In this document: positions 42,545 through 51,844 of the stretch, one piece after another
How positions within the stretch are numbered: position 1 is the first letter of the stretch
Layout: the number at the start of each line of letters is the position of its first letter
NCBI RefSeq assembly: GCF_001514125.1
Contig: NZ_KQ948549.1
Coordinates: 949,769 to 1,013,768 of the forward strand
DNA: 64,000 nt
Source of the DNA: Streptomyces longwoodensis
GTDB lineage: Bacteria > Actinomycetota > Actinomycetes > Streptomycetales > Streptomycetaceae
Reading direction: 5' to 3'
Program-made: the position numbers and the translations under genes
The notes under the pieces: generated by a model
The model's input: the letters and a program-made list of their open reading frames with translations, nothing else
The model's database searches: none
Told to the model about the DNA's origin: nothing

Positions 42545-45277
42545 TCACTCACGTGCCTGAGTGAAGGTGTGCGCCAGCTGTATGCGGGAGTTGAGGCCGA
42601 GTTTCCGGTAGACGCGGGTGAGCGTGGCCTCGACCGTCTTGACGCTGACGGTCAGGGCGGTGGCGATGTCGCGGTTGCTGGCCCCGGCGGCGGCGAGTTC
42701 GGCGCAGCGTTGTTCGGCGGAGGTGAGCCGGGGGTCGGTGGTGCCTGCCGGGGTGTCCTGCAGCCGGGCGAGGGTGCGTGCGGCGGTGCGGGCCCAGGGG
42801 AGTGCCTCGTGGGCGGTGAAGAGGTCGGCGGCGCTGTGCGCGGCGGCGCGGGCGCCGGCGCGCCGGCGCCCGCGCCGTTCGGTGTGGCTGAGCGCCAGCA
42901 GGGTCCTGCCGCGTTCGAGCGGGAGGTGGTGGAGGCGGTCGGCCGCGTCGGTGAGGCGCCGGGCGGCGGTGTCGTAGTCGCCGCAGGCGGCGTCCAGCAG
43001 TGCCTGGACCCGTTCGAGCGGGGGCAGCACCGTGTCCCTGCCGAGAGCGGCCGCCGTGCGGCGGGTGTCGTCCAGCAGGCCCTGCGCCTGGCTGAGGCGG
43101 CCGAGGGCGACGAGGGTCTCGGCGAATTCGGGGTGCCAGCGCAGCACGGACGGGTCGCGGACCCGCTGGAGCTCCTCCAGGGCGCGGACCTCCTTGAGGG
43201 CCTGCAGGGCCTCCTTGGGACGGCCGGCGGCCAGGAGGAGGTGGCCGAGGGCGAAGAGGTTGCGGGAGAGGAAGACCTTGTTGTCCTCCTGGCGGGCGGT
43301 GTCGACCCCGCGGCGCGCATGGGCGAGGGCGAGGTCGGTGCGCCGGGCGGCCCCCTCCGCGAGGGCGGAGGTGTAGCACGCCGGTGCGGGTGACAGGGCC
43401 GCTGCGTCGGTCAGCGCCTGGGCGCGGTCGGCGTGGTCGAGTGCCCTGGCGCACCGTCCGGCGCGCAGTTCGGCCTCGGCGAGGCCGCGCAGGATGTCCA
43501 CCGTGGCCTCGGCGTCCCCCGTCCGCTCGGCCTCGACGAGCAGGGGGAGCAGCCCGGTGCGCGTCTCCTCGGGGCGGTCGTCGAAGAGGGCGTGCCGGGC
43601 GGCGAGGTGCTGGGGTGTGGCGTTGACGGGCAGGTGGGCGGTACGGGGCAGGGACAGGGCGCGGCTGAGGGTGGTCGCGGCGTCGGGGTGGCCGAGGATG
43701 CGTCGGACGCGGGCCTGCATCGTGAGGGCCATGACGGTGGTGGTGGTGTCGCCCGCGGCCTCGGCGAGGTCGGCGGCCCGGTCGGCGAGGGCGCACGCCC
43801 GTTCGGGGTCGCCCTCCTTGACATTGGCCCAGATGGACTGGCGGATCAGGATCTGCGCGGTGAGGTCGGACCGTCCGGCTGCCGCGTGGAGCGCGTCGGC
43901 GAACAACTCGTCCGCACCGTGCAGGTGTTGGCCGCTCGCGTCGATCAATGCGATGAGCGCGTCGATCCGTTGGGCGGCGGTGGTGTCGTGGCCGAGGACG
44001 AGGCGGGCGGCGGCCCGGCTGCGGGGCAGGTCCCCGCAGCGTGCGGCGTCGCGTACGGCGGTCAGGGCCCGTTCGGTGAACAGGTCGCCGGCGTCGTGCG
44101 GGGTGCGCTGGGCGGCGAGCAGGGAGAGCTCGGCCGCGAGGGCGTGTTCGCCCCGCAGCCGGGCGCGTACGGCGGCGCCGGCGGCGTGGTGTCCTGCCAG
44201 CGGCTCGCTGTCGTCGGCCGCCAGCACGCTGTGCCGGTCGCGGCGGACGCCGTCACGGCTGGCCCCGGCAAGGCGGGCGTGCAGGAGCCTGCGCGCGTGA
44301 CCCGGCTGACGGGCCACGAGTTCGCCGGCGATCGCTGAAGCGGTGAAGCGCACCGTCCCGCCGGGCTGTTGCAGATCGACGAGTCCGGCCGCCTCGGCCT
44401 CGGCCAGGAGGTTCTCGGCTGCCGGACCCGCGAGGCGGCACAACAGGTCGAGGCCGGGCCGGTCGTCGAGCGCGGCGAGCGTGAGCAGGTCCTGGACCTC
44501 CGCCGACACGGTGTCCAGCCATGCGCCGACCAACTGGCGTGCCGGGGGCGGGAGGACCGGGTCGACGCCCGCGTCCTCGGTGACCGGCACGGCGGCGGTG
44601 TGGCCGCGCACCTGGGCGAGCGCCAGGGCCAGCGCGGGATTGCCGCCGCTGCCGGCGTGGACACGCGTGACCTCGCGGTGGGCGAGCCCGTGCGAGGACA
44701 GCAGGGTCGCGACCTGGGGGCAGGTCAGGGGCGGGACGCGCACCGCGTACGCGTCCTCCCCGCACCAGTGGCCGGCGGCCCCCGGGCGCCAGGTGCGCTC
44801 GGCCGCGATGACGGGCAGGTCCGGGGCCAGGCGCAGCGCCCAGCCCAGGACGGCCGCACTGTCCGCGTCCAGCCACTGGGCGTTGTCCACCACCAGCGTC
44901 ATGGGAGGAGCGTCCCGCAGCAGGGCGGCGGTCTGCCGACGCAGCCGGAGGGCCGGACCGGCGACGTCCGGGGAGGCCGGCCGGCCGGCGGCCTCGTCGA
45001 GGCCCGTCGCCAACTCCCGCGCGGCGGGCAGGGGCCGCAGGGCGAGCGCGAGTTCGAGCAGTCCGGCGTAGGGGACTCGGGCGTCCTGCGGGCGCGGGGC
45101 CAGCCGCACGACGGGCAGCTCCAGCCGTCGCCCCAGCACCCCGGCCGCGGTGCTCTTGCCGATTCCCGGTGGTCCGAACAGGACGACCCGGCGGGTGCCG
45201 TTGATGTCCTCCGGCACCGCAGGCAGCACAAGGCCGTTCTCGTGGGACGCGCTCACCCACATCGCAGAGTCTTGCAT
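42545..45277 (-). CDS. LAL-type LuxR regulator (AAA ATPase-TPR-HTH)
   Basis: A 910-residue LAL regulator. The N-terminal ATPase has Walker A FGPPGIGKST (35-43) and Walker B-like MTLVVDNAQWLDADSAAV. The middle is an all-helical TPR-like region of about 500 residues. The C-terminal HTH is TSAEQRCAELAAAGASNRDI, then VSVKTVEATLTRVYRKLGLN. Such proteins activate secondary metabolism or carbon use after ligand and ATP binding. ATG 45277 is chosen; ATG 45262 is an alternative. It is divergent from the truncated protease gene at 45458. There is no biosynthetic cluster directly beside it. Confidence 0.92.
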   Translation of the reverse strand: MQDSAMWVSASHENGLVLPAVPEDINGTRRVVLFGPPGIGKSTAAGVLGRRLELPVVRLAPRPQDARVPYAGLLELALALRPLPAARELATGLDEAAGRPASPDVAGPALRLRRQTAALLRDAPPMTLVVDNAQWLDADSAAVLGWALRLAPDLPVIAAERTWRPGAAGHWCGEDAYAVRVPPLTCPQVATLLSSHGLAHREVTRVHAGSGGNPALALALAQVRGHTAAVPVTEDAGVDPVLPPPARQLVGAWLDTVSAEVQDLLTLAALDDRPGLDLLCRLAGPAAENLLAEAEAAGLVDLQQPGGTVRFTASAIAGELVARQPGHARRLLHARLAGASRDGVRRDRHSVLAADDSEPLAGHHAAGAAVRARLRGEHALAAELSLLAAQRTPHDAGDLFTERALTAVRDAARCGDLPRSRAAARLVLGHDTTAAQRIDALIALIDASGQHLHGADELFADALHAAAGRSDLTAQILIRQSIWANVKEGDPERACALADRAADLAEAAGDTTTTVMALTMQARVRRILGHPDAATTLSRALSLPRTAHLPVNATPQHLAARHALFDDRPEETRTGLLPLLVEAERTGDAEATVDILRGLAEAELRAGRCARALDHADRAQALTDAAALSPAPACYTSALAEGAARRTDLALAHARRGVDTARQEDNKVFLSRNLFALGHLLLAAGRPKEALQALKEVRALEELQRVRDPSVLRWHPEFAETLVALGRLSQAQGLLDDTRRTAAALGRDTVLPPLERVQALLDAACGDYDTAARRLTDAADRLHHLPLERGRTLLALSHTERRGRRRAGARAAAHSAADLFTAHEALPWARTAARTLARLQDTPAGTTDPRLTSAEQRCAELAAAGASNRDIATALTVSVKTVEATLTRVYRKLGLNSRIQLAHTFTQARE

Positions 45278-45457
45278 CGGGCCATGGTGGGCCCACCGGA
45301 CCTCCCCGGTCCACGTCAAGGGATCGCCCCGATGTCGGCCGACCCCCGCGTCCCTAGCCTCATGGCCACAGCCGAGCCAACCGCCGCTGAACGCCCCCCG
45401 CACCGCAGATGACGTTCTGCGGCCAACTCCCCGACGAGGCTCGGCGGAAGGATCGCG

Positions 45458-46240
45458 ATGAACCGCAAGAACGCCCTGGCGACCGCCGTCGCGGCAGCCC
45501 TCGCCCTGGGCACCGTGACCGTGGTGGCCGCCCAGTCCACCGCGGCCGCCCACAGCTCCGTCGGCCGACCCGGCGCCGGATTCCGGGCGATGACGGCCGA
45601 CACGCGCCGCGAGGCGATACGCACGGCCGACCGGGACGCGTCGGCGACCGCCCGCGCGCTCGGGCTGGGCCCCACCGAGCACCTGGTCGCCAAGGACGTG
45701 CTGATCGACGCCGACGGCGCCCGGCACGTGCGCTACGACCGCACCTACGGCGACCTGCCCGTGATCGGCGGCGACCTGGTGGTGCACCTCGCCGAGGACG
45801 GCCGGATCAGCGGCTCGGACCTGGCACACCCGGGTGCGATCCGTATCGCCGGCACCTCACCGAAGCTGACGCCGGCCGACGCCTCGGCCGTTGCGGTGAA
45901 GCACGCCGAACACGTGGAGCACGCGAGGACCAGGGGCTCGGACAGCAGCACCCTGGTGGTGTACGCGGCCGGCAAGGTACCGGTGCTCGCCTACCGTTCG
46001 ACGGTCACCGGCGCGGGCGAGGCAGGCCCGGCCTCGCGCCAGGCGGTGATCGTGGACGCGCACAGCGGTGCGCCGCTTGACCAGTACGAGCTCCACCAGA
46101 ACGTCACGGGCACCGGCAACGGCATCAACGTGGGCCAGGTCTCCCTGGAGACCACCCAGTCCGGGAGCGGTTACACCCTGACCGACGCGGACGCCTACCT
46201 GTCGACCGTGTTCCTGGCCGACGACATCGCGATCGGCTGA
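45458..46240 (+). pseudogene. Truncated M4 (thermolysin-type) protease, propeptide only
   Basis: 260 residues. A signal peptide (1 to about 30), an FTP propeptide domain (VRYDRTYGDLPVIGGDLVVHL) and a PepSY domain (VVYAAGKVPVLAYRSTVTG ... VIVDAHSGAPLDQYE) are intact. They are followed by the first 30 residues of an M4 catalytic domain (GTGNGINVGQVSLETTQSGS). The frame then diverges (ADAYLSTVFLADDIAIG) and stops. The HExxH zinc site and the rest of the catalytic domain are absent in all frames downstream. It is either a broken gene or a stand-alone secreted protease inhibitor/chaperone. AAGGATCG lies before ATG 45458. Confidence 0.75.
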
Positions 46241-46342
46241 CCGGCCCGCTCACCGCACGTGGTCCCGCGACCAGGAGCCCCGCCCGGGCCCTGGCCGCGG
46301 GACCACCGCGTACGCGGAGGAACGCGGTGACCATGGTGGACG

Positions 46343-46819
46343 TCAGTCCCACGCGTTGAAGAGCAGGCCGCCCAACGTGGTGACGCCGTAAAGGCGCGCT
46401 TGACGCCACTCGTGCCGGGTGAGCACCGCGGTGTGCACCGCGCTGAGTGGTGTGGCGAGTCGTCCGGCACCGAGCACCACGAAGTCCGCGTCGGTGAAGA
46501 CCCGGGCCCACGGCGGGGGAGGGAGGAATGCGTCCCCGTACCAGTCCCGGCGTGTTCGGGCGAAGGCGACCCAGGGGTGATGGGCGTGGCACAGGACGAT
46601 GTTCTCGCCCGCGCGCGTCACGACGGATGCGGTGTGGAAGGTCCGGGGGTATGCCTGTTCCTCCACCTCGCCCACTTCGCCTCCGGCGATCCGGGCAGCG
46701 GCGTACAGGGCGGTGCGGAATGCCCGCAGGTCGGTCATCGGGAGCGGGCCGTCCCCCGGCCGGAAGAAGCCCGTCGCCCCCCGCGGCAGCGTGAAGCCGG
46801 TGTCGTCCTCGTCGGCCAT
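46343..46819 (-). CDS. Hypothetical protein, Trp/His-rich
   Basis: A 158-residue soluble protein. Notable segments are TLPRGATGFFRPGDGPLPMTDL, FHTASVVTRAGENIVLCHAHHPWVAFA and DFVVLGAGRLATPLSAVHTAVLTRHEW. No motif that I can tie to a function. I prefer ATG 46819 (AGGAACGGC upstream); ATG 46861 adds 14 residues and overlaps the cupin stop as TGATG, so coupling to the cupin gene is possible. Pairing with the cupin gene suggests a shared role. Confidence 0.65.
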   Translation of the reverse strand: MADEDDTGFTLPRGATGFFRPGDGPLPMTDLRAFRTALYAAARIAGGEVGEVEEQAYPRTFHTASVVTRAGENIVLCHAHHPWVAFARTRRDWYGDAFLPPPPWARVFTDADFVVLGAGRLATPLSAVHTAVLTRHEWRQARLYGVTTLGGLLFNAWD

Positions 46820-46860
46820 GCCGTTCCTACTGCCCGGGAGAGGAGGCCGAGCACTCGGCA

Positions 46861-47226
46861 TCAGGGAACACTCCGGTAGCCCGGTACGGAAGGCCAGCGG
46901 ACCGTCAGCACCACCGACTCCTCCTCCGCGTGCCAGGAGTGGTCGACGCCCCGGCCCCACACGACGTAGTCGCCCTGCCGGGACAACAGGACGCTGCGGC
47001 CGGGCAGCTCCACGCGGAACCGCCCGCTGATGAGGACCAGCAGGGCGGTGCGCTCCTCGCCGGTCACCCACTCGGCCCGCTCGTCGCCCTGGGGGTGGAC
47101 ACCCCACTTGATCTCCACGGCCTCGCTGTGCCGGGGGTCGGAGACGTCCTTGAAGTGCCCCAGCAACCACCCCCGGTCCAGTGCCGCGTCACTGCCCGCA
47201 TGGCCCACGTACACGCTGTCGCTCAT
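46861..47226 (-). CDS. Cupin-fold protein
   Basis: A 121-residue single-domain cupin. The second half carries the cupin motif pattern VLISGRFRVELPGRSVLLSR followed by GDYVVWGRGVDHSWHAEEES; the His residues in WGVHPQGDERAEW and DHSWHAE could bind a metal. It may be a small-molecule sensor or isomerase. The stop overlaps the next gene's upstream ATG. GGTAACAG precedes ATG 47226 without a strong ribosome site. It is divergent from the DUF4383 gene; the 177-bp gap has no clear sites. Confidence 0.75.
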   Translation of the reverse strand: MSDSVYVGHAGSDAALDRGWLLGHFKDVSDPRHSEAVEIKWGVHPQGDERAEWVTGEERTALLVLISGRFRVELPGRSVLLSRQGDYVVWGRGVDHSWHAEEESVVLTVRWPSVPGYRSVP

Positions 47227-47403
47227 GGATCCGGAAGGTAACAGCGGCCTTCCCGGCACGGGTGGGCGGGACGCCGCCGCGCACCGGTGTCCTCCGGTCG
47301 GGTGACTGCTGCAACCGGGGCGGCCCCGGAGGCGGAAGAGGTCACGAATGGGTGCGCGGGCACCCCCGCCCCGGTACCCGTACCGGCTGTGAAGGGAAGG
47401 GCC

Positions 47404-48000
47404 ATGAGACTGCGCGACGAGTTGCCGGTGGACCACCGGCTCGCGACCGTGTACCGCTACGGCGCCGGACTGTGCGGCGTCGTCCTCCTGGTGTTCGGCG
47501 TCCTCGGTTTCGCCGACCAGTTGCGCCCGTTCGACACCGACGGGAGCAGCGTCGCGGGGATGTCGACCAACGGGCTGCTCAGCCTGGTCTCCGTGGTGTT
47601 CGGGCTGCTGCTGGTGGCGGGCGCCGTGATCGGCGGGAACATCGCCTCCACGCTCAACATCACCGTGGGGTCACTGTTCCTGCTCAGCGGCTTCGTCCAC
47701 ATCTTCATCCTGGACAAGCCCGCCAACCTCCTGGACTTCGGCATGTCCAACGTCTTCTTCAGCTACGCGATGGGCCTGCTGATCGCGACCTTCGGGATGT
47801 ACGGGCGGGTCTCCGGAGGGCTGTCCCACGACAATCCCTACTGGCGCCGCCGCCACCCGCGCGAGGCGGCCCGCGAGTCGCTCCACGCCCGGCGCGGTCA
47901 GCTCCCGCCCGCCGCCGTCGCCGCGGTGCCGTCCGGGCCGGCAGGTGCGGCCGGGGTCGAGGGGGAACCCCTCACCCCGGTGCGCCGCGGCCGGCGGTGA
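47404..48000 (+). CDS. DUF4383-family membrane protein
   Basis: A 198-residue protein with four hydrophobic helices (YGAGLCGVVLLVFGVLGF, LLSLVSVVFGLLLVAGAVI, TLNITVGSLFLLSGFVHIF, NVFFSYAMGLLIATFGMYG). The segment PANLLDFGMSNVFFS is characteristic of DUF4383. A basic C-terminal tail (YWRRRHPREAARESLHARRG) is cytoplasmic. AAGGGAAGGG precedes ATG 47404. Function is not known; family members occur widely in actinomycetes and are often stress-linked. Confidence 0.85.
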   Translation: MRLRDELPVDHRLATVYRYGAGLCGVVLLVFGVLGFADQLRPFDTDGSSVAGMSTNGLLSLVSVVFGLLLVAGAVIGGNIASTLNITVGSLFLLSGFVHIFILDKPANLLDFGMSNVFFSYAMGLLIATFGMYGRVSGGLSHDNPYWRRRHPREAARESLHARRGQLPPAAVAAVPSGPAGAAGVEGEPLTPVRRGRR

Positions 48001-48047
48001 CGGCACCCCCCACGGCACCTCGGTCCGGGCGCCCCGGCGGTCGCCGG

Positions 48048-48554
48048 TCAGCTGTTGCGCCGTACCAGCGAGGCGTTCAGCGCCGTCGCGAAGCCGCACC
48101 AGGCGGCGTACGGCAGTAGGGCCCACGCGCCCGTGCGGTCGACCTGGGCGGTGCGGCGCAGCAGGTCGGCGTTGGCGACGTCGAGCAGCACGGTGCCCAC
48201 CAGTCCGGCCCGGGGGCTGCGGCGGGCGAAGAACAGCCAGTTCCAGCCGGCGTTCAGGGCCAGGTCGACCGCGAGGCTCGCGGTGAGCTTCCGGCGCCGG
48301 CGGGCGTCCTCGGCGCGGCCGAGGGCGTGCCCGGCGGCGTAGGCGACGGACGCGTACAGCGGGGTCCACGCGGCGCCGAAGCTCCACGGCGGAGGCTGCC
48401 ACGGCGGCTTGCGCAGGGCGCGGTACCAGGCGCTGTCGGCGTCGACCGCCATGGCGCCCACCGCCGCGGTGGCCGTCACCGCGGCGGCCGCAGTCCCGTA
48501 GCGGAGCAGGGCGGGGGAGGAGCGGTCGGCCCGGTCCCTCTGCGTCAGTCTCAT
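48048..48554 (-). CDS. tspO: TspO/MBR-family protein
   Basis: A 168-residue membrane protein with five predicted helices. The signature residues are ALRKPPWQPPPWSFGAAWTP (helix I-II loop), YASVAYAAGHALGRAEDA, LALNAGWNWLFFARRSP and AALLYAAWCGFATALNAS-like PYAAWCGFATALNASLVRRN. TspO proteins bind tetrapyrroles and cholesterol-like ligands and modulate stress or porphyrin turnover. The start ATG at 48554 is near the divergent WhiB gene. It converges on the DUF4383 gene; the 47-bp gap is too short for more. Confidence 0.9.
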   Translation of the reverse strand: MRLTQRDRADRSSPALLRYGTAAAAVTATAAVGAMAVDADSAWYRALRKPPWQPPPWSFGAAWTPLYASVAYAAGHALGRAEDARRRRKLTASLAVDLALNAGWNWLFFARRSPRAGLVGTVLLDVANADLLRRTAQVDRTGAWALLPYAAWCGFATALNASLVRRNS

Positions 48555-48764
48555 GCTCCGCGTGTGCCCTCGCGCCGGCTGCTCTCACGCGGCGGGACCC
48601 GGCGGGGCTCCCGGGACCGTCGTAAACCGCTCAAAAGCATGGATATCAACCCTTACCGGTGGGTAGGATGTCCGTCGTCCCTGCCGGGTACGCGGCGACG
48701 TCACGACACGCGCCGCGTCGTCAGCCTGGGCCGACTGGCCCGCGAGAGCCGGCAGGGACGAGCG

Positions 48765-49085
48765 ATGGCCGAACAGTACGCATGCCCGACCACACCCCCA
48801 CCGCACTGGCGCGACCGCGCGGCCTGCATCGGTGAGGATCCCGAGATCTTCTTCCCGCTGTCCGACAGCCTCGCCGCCGGCGCGGACGCGCGAGCGGCGA
48901 TGGCGATCTGCCGGCGCTGTCCCGTGCTCCTCGACTGCCGCGCCTGGGCCGTCGAGCACGGCGAGGACGACGGCATCTGGGGCGCCACCACGGCCCCCCA
49001 GCGCCGTGCGCTGCGCCGCGCCACCGGCGACACCCTGGCCGCACCGGCGTACCAGCGAGGGCGGACGGGTCACCAGGACGGATGA
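48765..49085 (+). CDS. WhiB-family Fe-S transcription factor
   Basis: A 106-residue WhiB-like protein. Four cluster-binding cysteines are C21, C49, C52 and C58 (AACIGEDPEIFFP, AICRRCPVLLDC), followed by the turn GIWGA, a variant of G[I/V]WGG, and a basic tail (QRRALRRATG). It should hold a [4Fe-4S] cluster sensing O2 or NO and act through the primary sigma factor. ATG 48765 has GCAGGGACG upstream. The 210-bp gap from tspO has TAGGAT at 48665-48670 as a possible -10. Confidence 0.92.
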   Translation: MAEQYACPTTPPPHWRDRAACIGEDPEIFFPLSDSLAAGADARAAMAICRRCPVLLDCRAWAVEHGEDDGIWGATTAPQRRALRRATGDTLAAPAYQRGRTGHQDG

Positions 49086-49131
49086 GGACGTTGTTGGCAT
49101 CCCGGACGGCTCCGGCGGGAAGCCGCAGGAG

Positions 49132-50373
49132 ATGGACTGGGAGGTGCGTGTGCAAGGGGACGAGGCACTGGGACTGGACGAGGTGCTGAGAGCGGCGGAG
49201 GACGCGGCGCCGGGGGAGTCGGTGGACGTGGTGGCCCGGAACCTGGAGAAGCGGTTCTCGGCCGCCGAGGTGTCGTTCTGGCTCGTCGACACGCTCGGGC
49301 GGGAAGCCGTGCGCCTCCCCAGGGCGGGCACGCCCGCCCAGAGCCGCGGCCGGGTCGAGACGGTCCGGCTGGCGGGGAGCGTCTTCGAGCGGGTCCTGCG
49401 CACCCAGCGACTGCACCAGGAGGAGGACGACGAGGGCCGCTGCCGGATGGTCGCCCCCGTGACGAACCGGGGTGACTGCATCGGGGTCCTCGACCTGCTC
49501 GTCCCGTCGGCGGACGACGCCGTCCGGGACGGGGTCGCCCAAGCGGCGCACGCGCTCGCCTACATCGTGGTCACCGACCGGCGGTACACCGACCTGTACC
49601 ACTGGGGCCGGCGCACCACCACGATGAGCCTCGCCTCGGAGATCCAGCACCAGCTGCTGCCCTCGTCGGCCTGCTGCGAGGCCGCCCAGTTCACCCTCGC
49701 CTGCGGCCTGGTCCCGGCCGACGACATAGGCGGCGACACCTACGACTACGCCGTCGACCAGGAGACCCTGCACCTGTCGATCACGGACGCCATGGGCCAT
49801 GACACCGCCTCCGCGCTGCTGGCCACGCTCAGCGTCAACGCCCTGCGGGGAGCCCGGCGCGCCGGGGCCGACCTCCTGGGCCAAGCCCACGCCGCCCATG
49901 AGGCGATCATCCGCCACGGCCGCGGTATGACCACCGGGCAGTTGCTGCGGGTCCGGCTCGAGAGCGGTGACTGCGAGCTGGTCAACGCCGGTCACCCGTG
50001 GCCGCTGCGGCTGCGGGACGGCCGGGTGGAGGAACTGACCCTCAAGGTCAACCTGCCGTTCGGTGTCCCTTCGCCGATCGGCTACGTCGTGCAGCGGCTT
50101 CGACTGGAGCCGGGCGACCGTCTGGTGCTGGTCACCGACGGCATGCGCGACCGGGCCGCCGCCGCGGTGGACATTCCGGCCCTCCTGGGGGACACGCGCG
50201 ACGAGCACCCCCGCGAGGTGGTGCGCGCGCTGACCATGGCGGTGCACGAGGCCTGCGGGGGCTCGCTGCCCGACGACGCCACGACGCTGGTGCTGGACTG
50301 GCACGGCGGCGGTGACGTCCAGCGCCACAGCAGCGGCGGCTCGAACCAGGAGAGACCGGACGCCCGGCCGTGA
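49132..50373 (+). CDS. GAF-PP2C (SpoIIE-type) serine/threonine phosphatase
   Basis: A 413-residue regulator. About 15-150 is a GAF-like sensor region (AEVSFWLVDTLGREAVRL, GDCIGVLDLLVPSADD). About 165-395 is a PP2C/SpoIIE domain with metal-binding aspartates in ACGLVPADDIGGDTYDYAVD, ITDAMGHDTASALLA and LVTDGMRDRAAAAVD, plus final PDDATTLVLDWH. Such enzymes dephosphorylate anti-sigma-factor antagonists and start partner switching. ATG 49132 is tentative; GTG 49150 has a better-spaced GGGAGG and would shorten it by 6 residues. It follows the WhiB gene by 46 bp. Confidence 0.9.
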   Translation: MDWEVRVQGDEALGLDEVLRAAEDAAPGESVDVVARNLEKRFSAAEVSFWLVDTLGREAVRLPRAGTPAQSRGRVETVRLAGSVFERVLRTQRLHQEEDDEGRCRMVAPVTNRGDCIGVLDLLVPSADDAVRDGVAQAAHALAYIVVTDRRYTDLYHWGRRTTTMSLASEIQHQLLPSSACCEAAQFTLACGLVPADDIGGDTYDYAVDQETLHLSITDAMGHDTASALLATLSVNALRGARRAGADLLGQAHAAHEAIIRHGRGMTTGQLLRVRLESGDCELVNAGHPWPLRLRDGRVEELTLKVNLPFGVPSPIGYVVQRLRLEPGDRLVLVTDGMRDRAAAAVDIPALLGDTRDEHPREVVRALTMAVHEACGGSLPDDATTLVLDWHGGGDVQRHSSGGSNQERPDARP

Positions 50374-50523
50374 TCCCAGCGCCCCTTAACCGCTCCCTCC
50401 TGGTGTTGCGCAGGCAGGTACCGGCCGCCTCCCACCGCGCCTCCTGAGCTGCGGCGCGGACGGAAAGCCCGCACGCTGGAGGTCGGCCGACGCTCCGACC
50501 GTGCCGACAGCGAGGGAGAACCG

Positions 50524-50856
50524 GTGGACGACAGCGAGCGGAAAGAGACCTGGGAAGACTTCCGTGAGGTGGTCAACATGCGGCCGGGTGACCTGGAGGA
50601 GTGGCTGGACACCGACCAGTCGCGCGACGCCGGGCAGCACAAGGACGGCGGCGAGTCCACCGGTCACGCCTCCGGCCGGCGGATCGCGGAGATCCTGCGC
50701 GCCAAGAAGGGCGACCTCTCCGACGACGACTACCAGCACATGCGGAAGGTCGTCGGCTACGTCCGGCGGCACCTCGCCCAGCGGCCCTCGGGCGACGTGC
50801 GGGACACCCGCTGGCGGTACTCGCTCATGAACTGGGGGCACGACCCGCTGGCCTGA
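50524..50856 (+). CDS. DUF3140-family protein
   Basis: A 110-residue acidic protein matching DUF3140 (KETWEDFREVVNMRPGDLEEW, GESTGHASGRRIAEIL, LSDDDYQHMRKVVGYVRRHL, DVRDTRWRYSLMNWGHDP). Family members are of unknown function and are widespread in actinobacteria and fungi. GTG 50524 follows GGGAGAACC. It lies alone between the phosphatase gene and a convergent SDR. Confidence 0.9.
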   Translation: MDDSERKETWEDFREVVNMRPGDLEEWLDTDQSRDAGQHKDGGESTGHASGRRIAEILRAKKGDLSDDDYQHMRKVVGYVRRHLAQRPSGDVRDTRWRYSLMNWGHDPLA

Positions 50857-50928
50857 CGCGCTGAACCCAGCGCCGAAGACAGCGCCGGGCGGCCCACCGG
50901 GCGGGCGGGGGCCCGCTGGGTTCCCCGG

Positions 50929-51732
50929 TCAGCTCGTGCCGCGCCGGGCCGCCGTGCGGATCGCCCCTTCGGCCTCCGCCAGACCGTCGATCAGGGACGG
51001 GTCGTCGAGTCCCGGTACGCACACCACCCGGCCGGCGTCCAGCGCCGCGAGTGAGGCGTCGAGGACCTGGTCCACCGGCATGCCGCCCTCGTCGTGCACG
51101 GCCTGGTCACGTCCCGGCACCGGCTCGTGGCCCCGGGAACGATGGAACTCGGTGGCCGTCAGCCCCGGGCACAGCACCTGGATCCGCAGCGGTGTGCCGG
51201 CCAGCTCGGCCGCGAGGGTGCGGGTGAAGGTGACGACGTAGCCCTTGGTGCCGCCGTACACCGCGCGCTCGGGCAGCGGGTGCGGCGGCAGCGAGCCGGC
51301 GAAGGCCAGCTGCGAGGCGACGTTGACCACGGTCCCGGCGCCGCGCGCCAGCATGCCCGGGACCGCGGCCCGGGTGAGGGCGGTGACGGCCACCACGTTG
51401 ACGTGCAGCACCTTGGCCAGGAGGTCCGGCTCGAGTTCCGCGAAGGAGCCGTAGCCGTTGATGCCGGCGTTGTTGAGGAGGAAGCCGATGTCGTCACCCG
51501 CCGCCCGGTCCACCACCCGCGCCAGGTCCTCGGGCGCCGACAGGTCGGCCACCAGGGTCTCCACCGTGGTGCCGGTCTCCTCGCGCAGCCGCCGGGCGAG
51601 GTCGTCGAGCCGCTGCGCCCTGCGGGCGACGAGGACCGTGTCCCACCCCTGGGCAGCGAGGCGCTCCGCGTAGGCCGCGCCGATGCCGGAGGACGCGCCC
51701 GTCACCAGGGCCGTACCGCGTCGTGTGCTCAC
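50929..51732 (-). CDS. SDR-family NAD(P)-dependent oxidoreductase
   Basis: A 267-residue SDR. The cofactor motif is VTGASSGIGAAYAERLAAQG with a basic NADP-type residue after LVARRAQR; NNAG is in FLLNNAGINGYG, the catalytic Ser in NVASQLAFAG and YxxxK in AVYGGTKGYVVTF. It resembles the DltE/'Sanglifehrin-like' reductases acting on ketones. I chose GTG 51732 because AAAGGTGGGG lies upstream and the longer frame has no support. It converges on the DUF3140 gene. Confidence 0.9.
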   Translation of the reverse strand: MSTRRGTALVTGASSGIGAAYAERLAAQGWDTVLVARRAQRLDDLARRLREETGTTVETLVADLSAPEDLARVVDRAAGDDIGFLLNNAGINGYGSFAELEPDLLAKVLHVNVVAVTALTRAAVPGMLARGAGTVVNVASQLAFAGSLPPHPLPERAVYGGTKGYVVTFTRTLAAELAGTPLRIQVLCPGLTATEFHRSRGHEPVPGRDQAVHDEGGMPVDQVLDASLAALDAGRVVCVPGLDDPSLIDGLAEAEGAIRTAARRGTS

Positions 51733-51844
51733 CCGTGCCCCACCTTTCAGCTCGCCGGCCTGCGGTGTACCCGTACCGGGCCCGTTGTACCAGCCGACCA
51801 CCCGCGCGCCGGACACGGGGGCGCGGGCCGTTCCATCGGGCGGA

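Noticed and set aside
45458..46240. Sequencing frameshift hiding the rest of the M4 protease
   Set aside because: No HExxH or other catalytic-domain segment was seen in any frame up to the next gene at 46343, so the domain is truly absent from the window.
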